From assembly GCA_030867875.1 (NCBI GenBank), contig JAOWCC010000936.1, positions 78,587,032 through 78,651,031 on the forward strand: a stretch of 64,000 nucleotides of DNA. Reading direction: 5' to 3'. The notes below the pieces were generated by a model. The model was not told where the DNA came from. It worked only from the letters and a program-made list of their open reading frames with translations, and made no database searches. Shown here one piece after another: positions 12,976 to 25,507 of the stretch. Made by a program: the position numbers and the translations under genes. This DNA is from Actinernus sp. WN-2022 (taxonomy: Eukaryota > Cnidaria > Anthozoa > Actiniaria > Actinernidae). The number at the start of each line of letters is the position of its first letter. Position 1 is the first letter of the stretch.

Positions 12976-13069
12976 TCCCAGAATTCAGTCCTGATCGTTT
13001 TCTGTGCTTTCGTCTGTAAAGTTGTATCCTCTCAGAACATCTCTGACGTCAGTTCGTGTATTCCTCAGG
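12976..13069 (+). CDS. channel gene exon: end of signal peptide
   Basis: This exon follows the acceptor TTCTCGTTCCACAG and is open in phase 0 for 31 codons: SQNSVLIVFCAFVCKVVSS followed by QNISDVSSCIPQ. The hydrophobic run followed by small residues (VVSSQ) resembles a signal-peptidase site. It ends in phase 1 before GTAAGG and joins 15600 to give GAA. Upstream in this frame a stop (12943) comes before any ATG, so the initiator must be on another exon. Confidence 0.6.
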
Positions 13070-16000
13070 GTAAGGGTTTCGTTATCTGTAATGCGGACCT
13101 GAACGGAAAATACAAGCGCCGTACTATTGAGTTTTTACAGCAAAATGTTAGACAGCATCGCATTGTGTATTCTATGGCCGCGTTCAACACATTTTGAGAA
13201 AAGGTGAACCTGTCATTAACTAAACACAGTAACATACACCGACATGGACTGAATAGAGACACCGATCATCATCATACAATTCAGTCTTGGAATGCACAAT
13301 GCAACACGCAATATGTACAATGCAACACGCACAATACAAATGGAACAACACGCACAATGTAATATGTACAAGGCAATGTGAACAATGCAATATATACAAT
13401 TCAACACGCACAATGTAACGCAACATCCATAATGCAACATGTAATATGCATAATGCAACATGCAATATGTACAATGCAACACGCACAATGCAATGCAACA
13501 TTCACAACATGCAATACGCACAATGCAACATGCGGTATGCACAATATAACACGCACATTATAATACAACATATATAATGCAACATGCAATATGTACAATG
13601 CAACCCACACTGCAACATATATAATAATGCAACATGTAATGTGCACAATGCAATATGCAGTATGTACAATGCAACACGCATAATGTAATGCAACATGCAA
13701 TATGTACAATGCAACCCACACTGCAACATACATAATGCAACATGTAATGTGCACAATGCAATATGCAGTATGTACAATGCAACACGCATAATGTAATGCA
13801 ACATGCAATATGTACAATGCAACCCACACTGCAACATACATAATGCAACATGTAATGTGCACAATGCAATATGCAGTATGTACAATGCAACCCACACTGC
13901 AACATATATAATAATGCAACATGTAATTTGCACAATGCAATATGCAGTATGTACAATGCAACACGCATAATGTAATGCAACATGCAATATGTACAATGCA
14001 ACCCACACTGCAACATACATAATGCAACATGTAATGTGCACAATGCAATATGCAGTATGTACAATGCAACACGCATAATGTAATGCAACATGCAATATGT
14101 ACAATGCAACCCACACTGCAACATACATAATGCAACATGTAATGTGCACAATGCAACATGCAATATGTACAATGCAACCCACACTGCAACATATATAATA
14201 ATGCAACATGTAATGTGCACAATGCAATATGCAGTATGTACAATGCAACACGCATAATGTAATGCAACATGCAATATGTACAATGCAACCCACACTGCAA
14301 CATACATAATGCAACATGTAATGTGCACAATGCAATATGCAGTATGTACAATGCAACACGCATAATGTAATGCAACATGCAATATGTACAATCCAACCCA
14401 CACTGCAACATACATAATGCAACATGTAATGTGCACAATGCAATATGCAGTATGTACAATGCAACACGCATAATGTAATGCAACATGCAATATGTACAAT
14501 GCAACCCACACTGCAACATACATAATGCAACATGTAATGTGCACAATGCAATATGCAGTATGTACAATGCAACCCACACTGCAACATATATAATAATGCA
14601 ACATGTAATGTGCACAATGCAATATGCAGTATGTACAATGCAACACGCATAATGTAATGCAACATGCAATATGTACAATGCAACCCACACTGCAACATAC
14701 ATAATGCAACATGTAATATGCACAATGCAATATGCAGTATGTACAATGCAACACGCATAATGTAATGCAACATGCAATATGTACAATGCAACCCACACTG
14801 CAACATACATAATGCAACATGTAATGTGCACAATGCAATATGCAGTATGTACAATGCAACACGCATAATGTAATGCAACATGCAATATGTACAATGCAAC
14901 CCACACTGCAACATACATAATGCAACATGTAATGTGCACAATGCAATATGCAGTATGTACAATGCAACACGCATAATGTAATGCAACATGCAATATGTAC
15001 AATGCAACCCACACTGCAACATACATAATGCAACATGTAATGTGCACAATGCAATATGCAGTATGTACAATGCAATACGCATAATGTAATGCAACGAACA
15101 TAATGCAACATGTAGTATGCACAATGCAACATGCAATATGTACAATGCAACATGCGCAATGTAATGCAACCCACGTAATGCAAAATGAAATATGCAATAT
15201 GCAATGCAGCACGCACGATACTTTTATGGAATAGTTCTATACAGCATCCATCACTTTGATTCAAACGCTTTCTTACCACCTTCAATAATCCGCCTATAAC
15301 AATTTTATCACTGCGTGCCGACTCGAAAATAAATTGATGACTGTTAAATATCAACTAATTGCTACAGTCACAAAGAAACGAACTGGAAGCTGATCAAACG
15401 ACAAGCTCCTTGGAAAAAAGTCAGCACGGTTATTTGAGCACACAAATATTTGTGCAAGCATCTCAGTGAGGAAAGCCGAAATCGAAATCATGAGAGACAA
15501 TGCGCTAGCCCTCCAATTAAATGTTACCATGCAGTACAGCGTTTTCTAACAGTCCACCGTTAATTCACTTTAACAAACTTTTACTAACTGTCGTAACAGA
15601 AATAAAAGGTGTTCGTCGAGAAGTATGGACAAACATTGACACCACGGGATCACTGAACAACCTTAAAACAGATATTCGCTTTCCCTTCAACCCTTCAATG
15701 GTACAAACTCTTACGACCTTTGATGTCCCACAAAACTACGACGAAAACTATGGTCAGCGGCTTCTCGCGTACATTTTAATACCCATGAGCGGGGATTACC
15801 AGTTTGAAGCAAGTTGTAATTGGCAGTGCGAAGTGTACTTAAGTACAAGTAACGACCCGCGAGATAGGGAGAAGATTATAACTATACGGAACATAGGGTA
15901 GGTAATAAGTATATATAACCTTTCCGGTAATAACATAGTAATTATGATAATGATAGAAATTTATATTATTGATGATTATGATGATGTTGAAGATAATGAT

Positions 16001-19000
16001 ATTGATGATGTTGATGATAATGATGATACTTCCGACAAAACCGTTACATCTCGCACCAACGAACTAAAATCCTACCTTAACAAATGTGGATCACTCAAAC
16101 CCAAACCACACCCTAACCATTTTCTAACTAACAACATGCAATTAATTCCTTTAGATCTCGTCCATTCCGTAATCGAGATAGTGTACGCAAAGCTCGTGAG
16201 GCACATCTTATCGATAAGGGAAAAACACTGGAACCTAAAGGCATGAATAGAAAAGTGCTCATTTACCACTATACTGTATCCCTTAGTTTTATATCACGCC
16301 CACTCATCTTATGATCACTTGTAACTTTAGCGCCGTCTTTAATGGAGTGTCGTAAAAACCAAAACCAGTTAGCCAATCAAAGGAGCAAGTAAAAACATCA
16401 ATCAACCAATCACGAACTGAAGTAATTCACGCTTGGTTTTACTTCAGCCAATCACGAGGCATAGTAAATACAATCATGGATAACTAACCAATCACAAGCA
16501 AGTAAAAACATCAATCAACCAATCACGAACTGAAGTAATTCACGCTTGGTTTTACTTCAGCCAATCACGAGGCATAGTAAATACAATCATGGATAACTAA
16601 CCAATCACAAGCAAGTAAAAACATCAATCAACCAATCACGAACTGAAGTAATTCACGCTTGGTTTTACTTCAGCCAATCACGAGGCATAGTAAATACAAT
16701 CATGGATAACTAACCAATCACAAGCAAGTAAAAACATCAATCAACCAATCACGAACTGAAGTAATTCACGCTTGGTTTTACTTCAGCCAATCACGAGGCA
16801 TGGTAAATACAATCATGGATAACTAACCAATCAAATACGAAATCCATTATTTCGACACTCAATTGAAAATCTCCTAGTCTCGCATTTATATTTTTATTGT
16901 TTTTAATTGTAACGTTTTGTGTACCCTGCCAACCGAAATATCGGTTTTAATTATATATTTTTCCGAAACCGTATAACCAGCCTTGCATCTTGTTTCAGTA
17001 TTCGTATAATTTTAATTGTACTTCTTCCGTTGGTCCTTGCATTTTAGTAGTCTACATCTTACTTGGTGACAATTGTTTGAGCCTAACTGAATTCGGCAAA
17101 GAAAATTCGCATTCTTATTTTCTTGGGAAAGGAATTACGACCAAAACAAAACATTGACTGTTTCCTTGGAAACAGAATTACGATCAACACAAAATATATT
17201 AGGGAGCTTTAGACGACTTTTACTACGAGTACGACTTCAGTTTTGACTCAAAATATCTCAGTCGCAAGAAAGTACAGATCTTCCATTTAGTTTCTGCCAA
17301 ACAATGCTGCAGACACGAGAACAAGCTACTAACAGTATTTGTTAGTTCATATAGCTTTTTAAAGTGTTCGTCGATTGTGAAAAGTCGTACTCGTTATCGT
17401 ACTCGTACTCGAATCTAAAGCTCCCTACTATAATAATAATAATAATAATAATAACACTTATATAGCGCTTATCGAAACTGTTATAAGCGCTTTACAATAA
17501 TTAAAATAGTAACACTCTGAAGTTTAAAAAGTTATAAAAGTCTAACTATAATCTAATAAAATCACATAAAATAAAATATAGAAAATGAAATAGAAAATAG
17601 AAAAACTCGGTAGTATCGTCGTGTACCGTTGAGATCCGTGGGGAATCACACCTCGCGCGCTCGGAGGGTTGTCGTACCGCTATTATAGTGTATATTATAC
17701 TATAATAGAATTTTTATGAACATGCTAATGAAGTTGATATAAATCTGGTAAAAGAAACGATTGCAATCAGCGAATTCTCTCGTGGTCTAATGGTTAGGGT
17801 TTGGGTTGGTGGTGGGTAAGCCATTGTATTGATTCTTAACCGGCCGGCCCGAGTTCGAATCCCGGTTCAGGCGTTTTTTTTTTTATAGTGAGGATAACGT
17901 ATAATCGTTCTAAAATTTATAAGTGTCGATTCGGATGTTCGTATAAAATTTCTGAGTCTCAAATTATTCATAGCGAACGTGGGTAACAAAGGGAATTTTA
18001 TGACGCAGTTGGTTAAACGGTACACGACGATACTACCAAAAACTCCGTACTATACTAATGACTGATAAAAAAAAAAAATCCTAACTTATCTAAAAAAATA
18101 GAGATAGCATGTAATATAAAACATTATTTCCGTGGCAACAGTGTCATGTCACAGCCAGTTACCTTGGTTACTGGGCAGCTGTTGTAGTAAATAGAGACCA
18201 TATTTCTTGTATTCTTTCCCACTTCTCTCATCTTTTCTCCTTTCTTTTTCTCTCTTCATAAGAAAGTTAATTCGTACCCTTCGGAACTCATTTTTTCTTT
18301 CAGAGTTTTCATTTAAATATTGTAATCTGCTTACAGAGCAGCACCATCGTAATTTCCCCTTCATCGTCATCATAACATCAACTGATGTAATGAACTGATC
18401 CCATCCCATTGGATTTTTCAGCGGCGCCATCTTGGATTGGCGGTGATTTAGCTGAGTACATGTTCATGCGGATAAAAACTTAACTTAGGCCAGATTAAAA
18501 AAAAAAATTGTTTAGCGTCCACCCATTTCATTTTTTCCAGGTAGGGAGGGAGGTTTTTTTTTTCTATGTGAAGTTTATTTGTCTTGACTAGACATTATTC
18601 ACTCGCCTCGTGTTCATGACCTCGTGTTGTAGAAACAAAATGGCGTCGATGTTTAAATATTTAATGCGCCGGCGCATAGTTTAAGTGGTACATGTAGGGG
18701 TCTGGGTACAAGAATTGGTGTTCGCGGGCGCATTTACACTTTCTAAAGTTTTTTATGAAAAAAAAAAATAGAGGTCGGGGACATTTCTCAGGTCGGGCGG
18801 GGACGCTAAACAAGTTTTTTTTTTATCTGGCCTTATTATCTAACTCGGACGACATAAGTGATGAAAACGCAATTCTAACGGTACAATCGTTTAAAATAAG
18901 TTTATTATAATTGCCGTGAAATCAACGCCGGTTAGAACGAATTACGGCAAATTTACTTTCAAATTTTCTGCACCGGTAATTTGGGAGTCAATTCCTCTCC

Positions 19001-22000
19001 CTACTTAAAATGCTACCATATAGAACTTCAAAAAATAATAGAAACAATACCTCCTAGACAATCAAATATAATCTTCCTTAATAGAGCTTTTGTTTCTGTT
19101 TTTTTCTGTCTGTCCATGTAAGTTAAATCTGTTTTAGCTTTATTTGATCTATTTTCTTATATATTATCGTATGAACTGACTTGTCAATTTTAGGATAGGC
19201 AGTGGTTAACTCGAAAGCTCTGTGCTACTTTAACCACTGTGTACAATCTCATTTTCTTTCTCTAAAGTTATCTGTACTTGTAATTTCTTTTCTTTTTAGC
19301 ATATATAGTCATCTTTTTAAAATGTCATTTGTAACTTTAAGAAATGTGCAAATAAAGCCAAAGTCAAAAGCCATTCTGCATTGGAGTGATTTCCTCGAGA
19401 AGACCATATATTTTGTTTAAACACGAGCAGGGAAACATAATATCAGTTTATCTTGTCGTCACGACGTAAAAACACTTACTGCCAGCTGCCCACTACCAAA
19501 TTGAAAAAAAGGACTGGGCCAAGTTTGCAAATAAACAAATAAACCTCGCCATAAGAAAGAGCACCTCGGAATTAGTACGAATACCAGGTTTGAGCATGAT
19601 TTGGTACATAGAAACTGAATAGCAAGCTTTTGAAAATCGCAAAAATAAGAGAGGTTTGTATGGATTGGAGGGACGCTTGTCTTTCCAATCCGATACAAAC
19701 CTCTCTTAATTTTGCGATTTTTGAAAGCGCACCACATGGTAAATATCCAAAGAAACGTCCCCACATTTGGTGAATTTATTAATTTCAATGTGCTCTTTCT
19801 TATGATGGAGTTTATTTCGTAATTAGATTACAATTAGATTAACTTTACAAAATTTTTCCAAAAACAATTTCAATTTGGTAGTGGCCAATTGACCCTTAGA
19901 CTTTGCGCGTTCATCCTCGACCTGAGGGTCAATAGACCCTTTTCTTATTGTCCATTTGAGATCACGTGTACCGTTCCCTTGTGTACTGTTTCCTTTATTT
20001 CTTGTTAACGCATGTGAAGATACATTGACGTTCAAATAAAATTTTCGCAAAAGGATTTGAGATGAGCACAACAAACAGACAAGGTAAAAGGGTCCATACC
20101 AAAACATATTAAGTACAAATAAAATGTATACATTGAACATTGTGTACGTGTGTTTTGTCCTTGTTGCGCAGCGTAAAGAAGTCGTCATCCGTGCAACTTG
20201 TGAAAGATGTCATTTATTACATGGAGGTCCTTCACTCGGACGCCGTAGGGAATGACTGGATGCGGCTTAAGATGAGGTCACCTGGTTCGTTAGCATTTGA
20301 ACCAATCTCCACTCATTACGTCATAGCCTATTCACCAGGTAAGCTGATCTCCAACTTACAAAAAACAGAGTCCGATTTCTGAACATGCGCAGTTGTGCTT
20401 TATTTTGGACCTCGTGATCGTTACTGATAACCAATAGTAATAGTACTTAACATCCCTAAATACTAAAACAAACTGTTGTCATGCCATAAGTTTGGTTTCG
20501 AATTCCCGTGGGTTTAAATCCAGAGCTGGTACCGCCGCAAGTCGTAATTAAGAAGTTACTTATTCCTAAAAAGAAAAAAGGAAAATCAATGTTGTTTAAG
20601 CTGGAATCAGTCCCCCAAAGCGCACCATTAGGTTATCTTTGCAGCTAATTTAGACCAGTTATTGGTGGATCACAGTATTGTTCTCATTTAGACAGAGCCA
20701 AACAAGAGTACTCTCTGCCGGGAGACTGGGCCTCATGGTCTTCCTGCAGCACCACATGTGAAGCGGGTTACACAACACGTCAGAGGTCCTGCGCATCCAG
20801 GCCTGCTGTGGTACAGTTGAGTATTGGGGCCTGGAACGAGACGTGGAATGAGACCAAGGCCTGCGGGCACAATACCTCGTGTCCAGGTTCGACTTTAGAA
20901 AACAATTATAAAAAAACCTTAATTAGATGTCAACAGCCTAACATTTGGCATTCTTGAGAAAAAGAAAACTTTAATGAAATCCTAAAAATCATTAATAATT
21001 CATTTGGGTGCTAACCAATCCAAACGTAGCATTTGAATTATGTGGATACAATGTAAATCTCATACATTTAATTAGTATTCGGTCCCAGTTACGTACAGAG
21101 AATACTAACTTCGCTAGCGTTAGTATGAGGGAGATATCACAACCGATTACTGACCTCGACTAGCCGCGGATGAAGCTCCTGTATTGATGCATACATACCG
21201 TCTCACCAATGTGGGACCTGTTTTGTGCACACTGCGCATGTCCGTGACGAAAACTATGGCACCGAATTTTCCGTTTTCATAAAATTATTAAATCTTATAT
21301 AGCTTCATTTCACAAGTAAGATATTCGCGTCCGAACTATATATTGGGATTTACAATTGAACAGTTCGTCGACGAATATCGTATCTATTAGGTACAAATTA
21401 AATTACAAATGTTCTACTCATTGTCTTCTTTACAGCTGCACCCGACCCTCCACAGAACATAACAGCTTACAACGTGAGCTCAACATCAATAAGAGTGTCA
21501 TGGGATGCCGTTTCTGGTATATTGAGCGGGTATAGCGTGACACTCAATGCCACAGACAATCGTGACTTCCACCAGATTAGATGTAACGCAAGCACGTTGA
21601 CTGTACCGTTTGTAGGGTTGCAGAAGTTTACAAAATACTGTGCTCGGGTTATGGTGATTATGCCGAGTGGAGATGGAAATGTTAGTCACTGCTATGATGT
21701 CAGCACTGACCAAGACGGTACTTTATTTTACAGTGAATGAAACATTTAATTTCCATCAACCTTCTTTGTAGAATTTCCAGAAGAAGAAAAAACAGAAAAA
21801 TGGGCTTTGTGTTGTAGACTTTGGAAGACAAGTGATTCCCTCTCTACTTTTCTTTCTTCTCGCATTTTCTACATCACAATATCTTGTTTTTTCTTTACTA
21901 ACTCTTTCATAACTTAGGACCAAAACTCATGGTCTTAAAATAACTGAGTAGAAGGTGCTGCCTTTGTGATTGAACTGCAAATGGTTAGACTTCACGTCTT

Positions 22001-25000
22001 CTCGGAAAAGGACGATAAATCGTAGGCCCTCGAAGACCTCCATGGATGGGCTCCGTCCACCTTCGAGTCAGCAGAATATCAATATTTTGATGGTATTTTG
22101 GTTTTGACTTGATTTCTTCTCTTCCATAGTTCCTGACCAACCACCATTAAACATTACAGCCACTGCCACTAGTTCAAGCTCTATGTCCGTTGCATGGCAA
22201 CCCGTGTCCACTGGCCACGCCCATGGCATTATCCTTTGGTACAACGTCATATACTACTCCCTTAACACCGACAGGGCTCCCGCAGTTGATAATGTTGTGA
22301 CAGATATACTCTCAGTAGATATCCACAATCTGAACCAATCATCGATGTACTGTGTTCGCGTGGCAGCATTCACCAGTAAGGGAGGCGGCAATATGAGCAT
22401 GTGTGTGTACGTTACAACGTTAAAGCAAGGTAAACTTCAATTCTAGATATACTCCTTTCATACACTTACTTAAATAATTGTTTTAATGTTTTTGTTTAAT
22501 AGAAAAGCGTCATTACTGTTCTCTACTCTGACAAAACACGATCGACTGGCGTTGTTGTTTTATGATGCTATAGTCATGAGTAAGAGCTATACTGTATAAC
22601 TTCGCTCGTGTATTTAAAGGGGCTCTGATACTACTCACATTAGCAGAGTGTGCTCTCCAGGTAGACTGGAGAACATTTGAGACAATTTTGATGAAGGATG
22701 GCAACGATTTGAGTTGATAAAAAATACTGCTTTTAAGTTTCAGAGCAACTTGAATCGGTCCACTGTAACCGAAATAAAGTTTCTAGAATACGCTTTGGTA
22801 ATCAACTTTAATCTTTGCCATCCTCTATCGAAATAGTTTAAAAAGCATATCAGGGCATTCACATGGTATTTCTCTTCTATCTCAGGGTGTTATTTTGTAG
22901 TTTTGTTGGTTCAATTCGGTTGACAATGCCCCTATATTAAGTAAGAAAGCCTCATGATAACTAATTAAACAAATCGTGTTTTTAGGAGGTTTCCTGGTAT
23001 ACTTAATTTACACATCATTAATAATTTATTTAACAATTCAAGTTGGTTCTACGTGTTCTATAAAAAAACAATGCACGCACGAGTAATGACTGCGGATTCA
23101 ACAGATTTTCAAGACCTCTAAAGTGCATTATTTTTATAGGGCATAGAAAAAACCTCTTCTAGTTGTTTTATAATACAAAATACGTGAAAAAAAGCTCCAC
23201 CGTGCATTATTACAAAATCATACATGCCAAATTCAAGTATTTTTAGCCAATGAAATCGCGCGTTCTTAGGATGGTCCCGTAATTTACATAAAATAACCCA
23301 AATGGTACGCGCTCTCTGATTGGCAAAAATGCATGTTTATACATGGAACAGAGCGCACGCGTTTTCTACTTTAAATCTTGTTGTTGCATGTTGTCGTTAT
23401 GTTATAAAAGCAATATAATGCGCTTTCTATGTCTCGCCTAGCGGCTCGTGATTTTTCTTTGTTCTCCCAATATATCCCGTGTGTTTATAACAGAGAACAA
23501 AGACATGGAAAGGATACATACATACATACTTTATTTGAGACTCCCTTAACAGGGCTTTTCAGTCACAATACAATATAAATATATATATAATCTAATTTAC
23601 AGTAAAAATATAATATAATTTACTATTATAGGTTAATTTAATAAACCTTATCTTTATTAAATAAACTATTAAAAACACTTCTCTTAAAATTCTGAATATT
23701 TTTGATATTTTGTAGATCTTTTGTAAGACTATTCCATGCACTGACACCCCGGAAATAAAAAGCTCTTTGTCCCGTTGACAATCTGCAGCGTGGAATATTC
23801 AAATTTCCAGATCCCCTAGTATTTCTACCATGAATGGCAGAACGCTTAACAAAGTATTTAGATAAATATTCTGGAGCTAATCCATTCATGCATTTAAAAG
23901 CTAAAACTAAATCATTAAATATAATCTTTTCTGAGACAGTTAGCCATTTAAGCGATCTTCGGCCCTCAGAAATATGATCAAACTTTCTTAATCCTAAGAC
24001 AATTCTGGCTGCAAAATTCTGCACTAACTGCAGCTTATGTAAATTAGATTTAGTAGTATTCCCCCATACTGAGGAGCAGTTAAACAATTTAGTAAATACA
24101 AAACTATTTATGAGCAATAAAAGTGTTTTCTTATCTAAAAGGTGCTTGATTCTATTTATCTGTACTAACTGATTCATACACCCAGAAGCTGTTTTAGTAA
24201 TATGTACATTATACGTAAGGCCTTGGTCTATAAAGATGCCAAGATCCTTAACAACTGGAACAGGTGAAATAGTCTTACCTAGTAATGAAAGAGAAATGGC
24301 AGGTAACTGCTTAGTAAGTTGCGGCAAACCAACAACTAGTAATTTTGTCTTATCAGGATTTATGAGTCAAGAGTTTTTTGCACACCAATTACTGATATTC
24401 ATGAGGTCATTATTTACAGCTGAAATAGCATTTAATGAATTCGATACTGGAAATTTGAAATACAGTTGACAATCGTCAACATACGCAGTAACTTGGCTAT
24501 GACTAACCTTGTTAATTAGATTATTAACATATATTGTAAAAAGTACTGGACCTAATATCGATCCTGAGGGACACCATGTTTTAATGGTAGCACTTCCGAA
24601 ACAGAATCTTCATAACGTACCCTTTGATATCTATCTGATAAGTAGCTACGAAACCACGAAATTGCAGATGGCTTAAGGCCAAGATTATGTAACTTATTTA
24701 ACAATAAATTATGATTAAGACTATCGAATGCGTGTTATATTGCTTAAATAAAGCTACGTGTTGAGACATTTCTCGTAATTATCTTATTTGCAGCTCCACC
24801 TCGCCCTCCCCACAATATCAAAGCTTACAATACAAGCTCAACATCCATTCAAGTGTCATGGAACGCAGTCTCTGTTTCTATTCCTAGTTTTATACTCGGT
24901 TATGGCGTGACACTCAACGCTACAACAAGTCACGCATTACACCAAATAAGATGTAACGCAAGTACGTTAACCGTGACGTTTGTAGGCCTTAGGAAGTTTA

Positions 25001-25476
25001 AGGTATATTGTGTTCGAGTGCTGGTGATTACTGTTAATGGAGATGGGAATGCTAGTCACTGCCACAATGTCAGTACTGACCAAGACGGTAAGAGATCCTC
25101 GATTTTACGCTGTTAACTTGCAGTCCTGCTTGGTGCACTCTCAGGGTTTTTCATGTGCCCTTTGCTGGGATCAGTTGCGCGTCCAAAATGAAAATGTTGC
25201 ATCACAGGATGCATTAACTAACTCTGAATACACCTCTACACCTATACGAACTTAGTAAGTAAGTAAGTAAGTAAGTAATAACTTTATTTATACACGGTTA
25301 AAACATCAGGCCTTCGATTACATTATAAAATGTAGGAATAGTTAAAATATCTAATCAGTACGTATACAATGTTAATATCGAATAATTTGAATAACGCATA
25401 CACCTAACTTATATCTAACTATACAATAACTGACTATAATTATCTCAAACTAATATTAACTATGAATAAAATAGGA

Positions 25477-25507
<31 letters not shown>

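Noticed and set aside
13401..15354. Three overlapping minus-strand open frames of 555-603 codons
   Set aside because: They lie in a satellite array, repeat the same few residues and exist because TTA/CTA/TCA are absent from the plus strand; no start context, domain or splice support.
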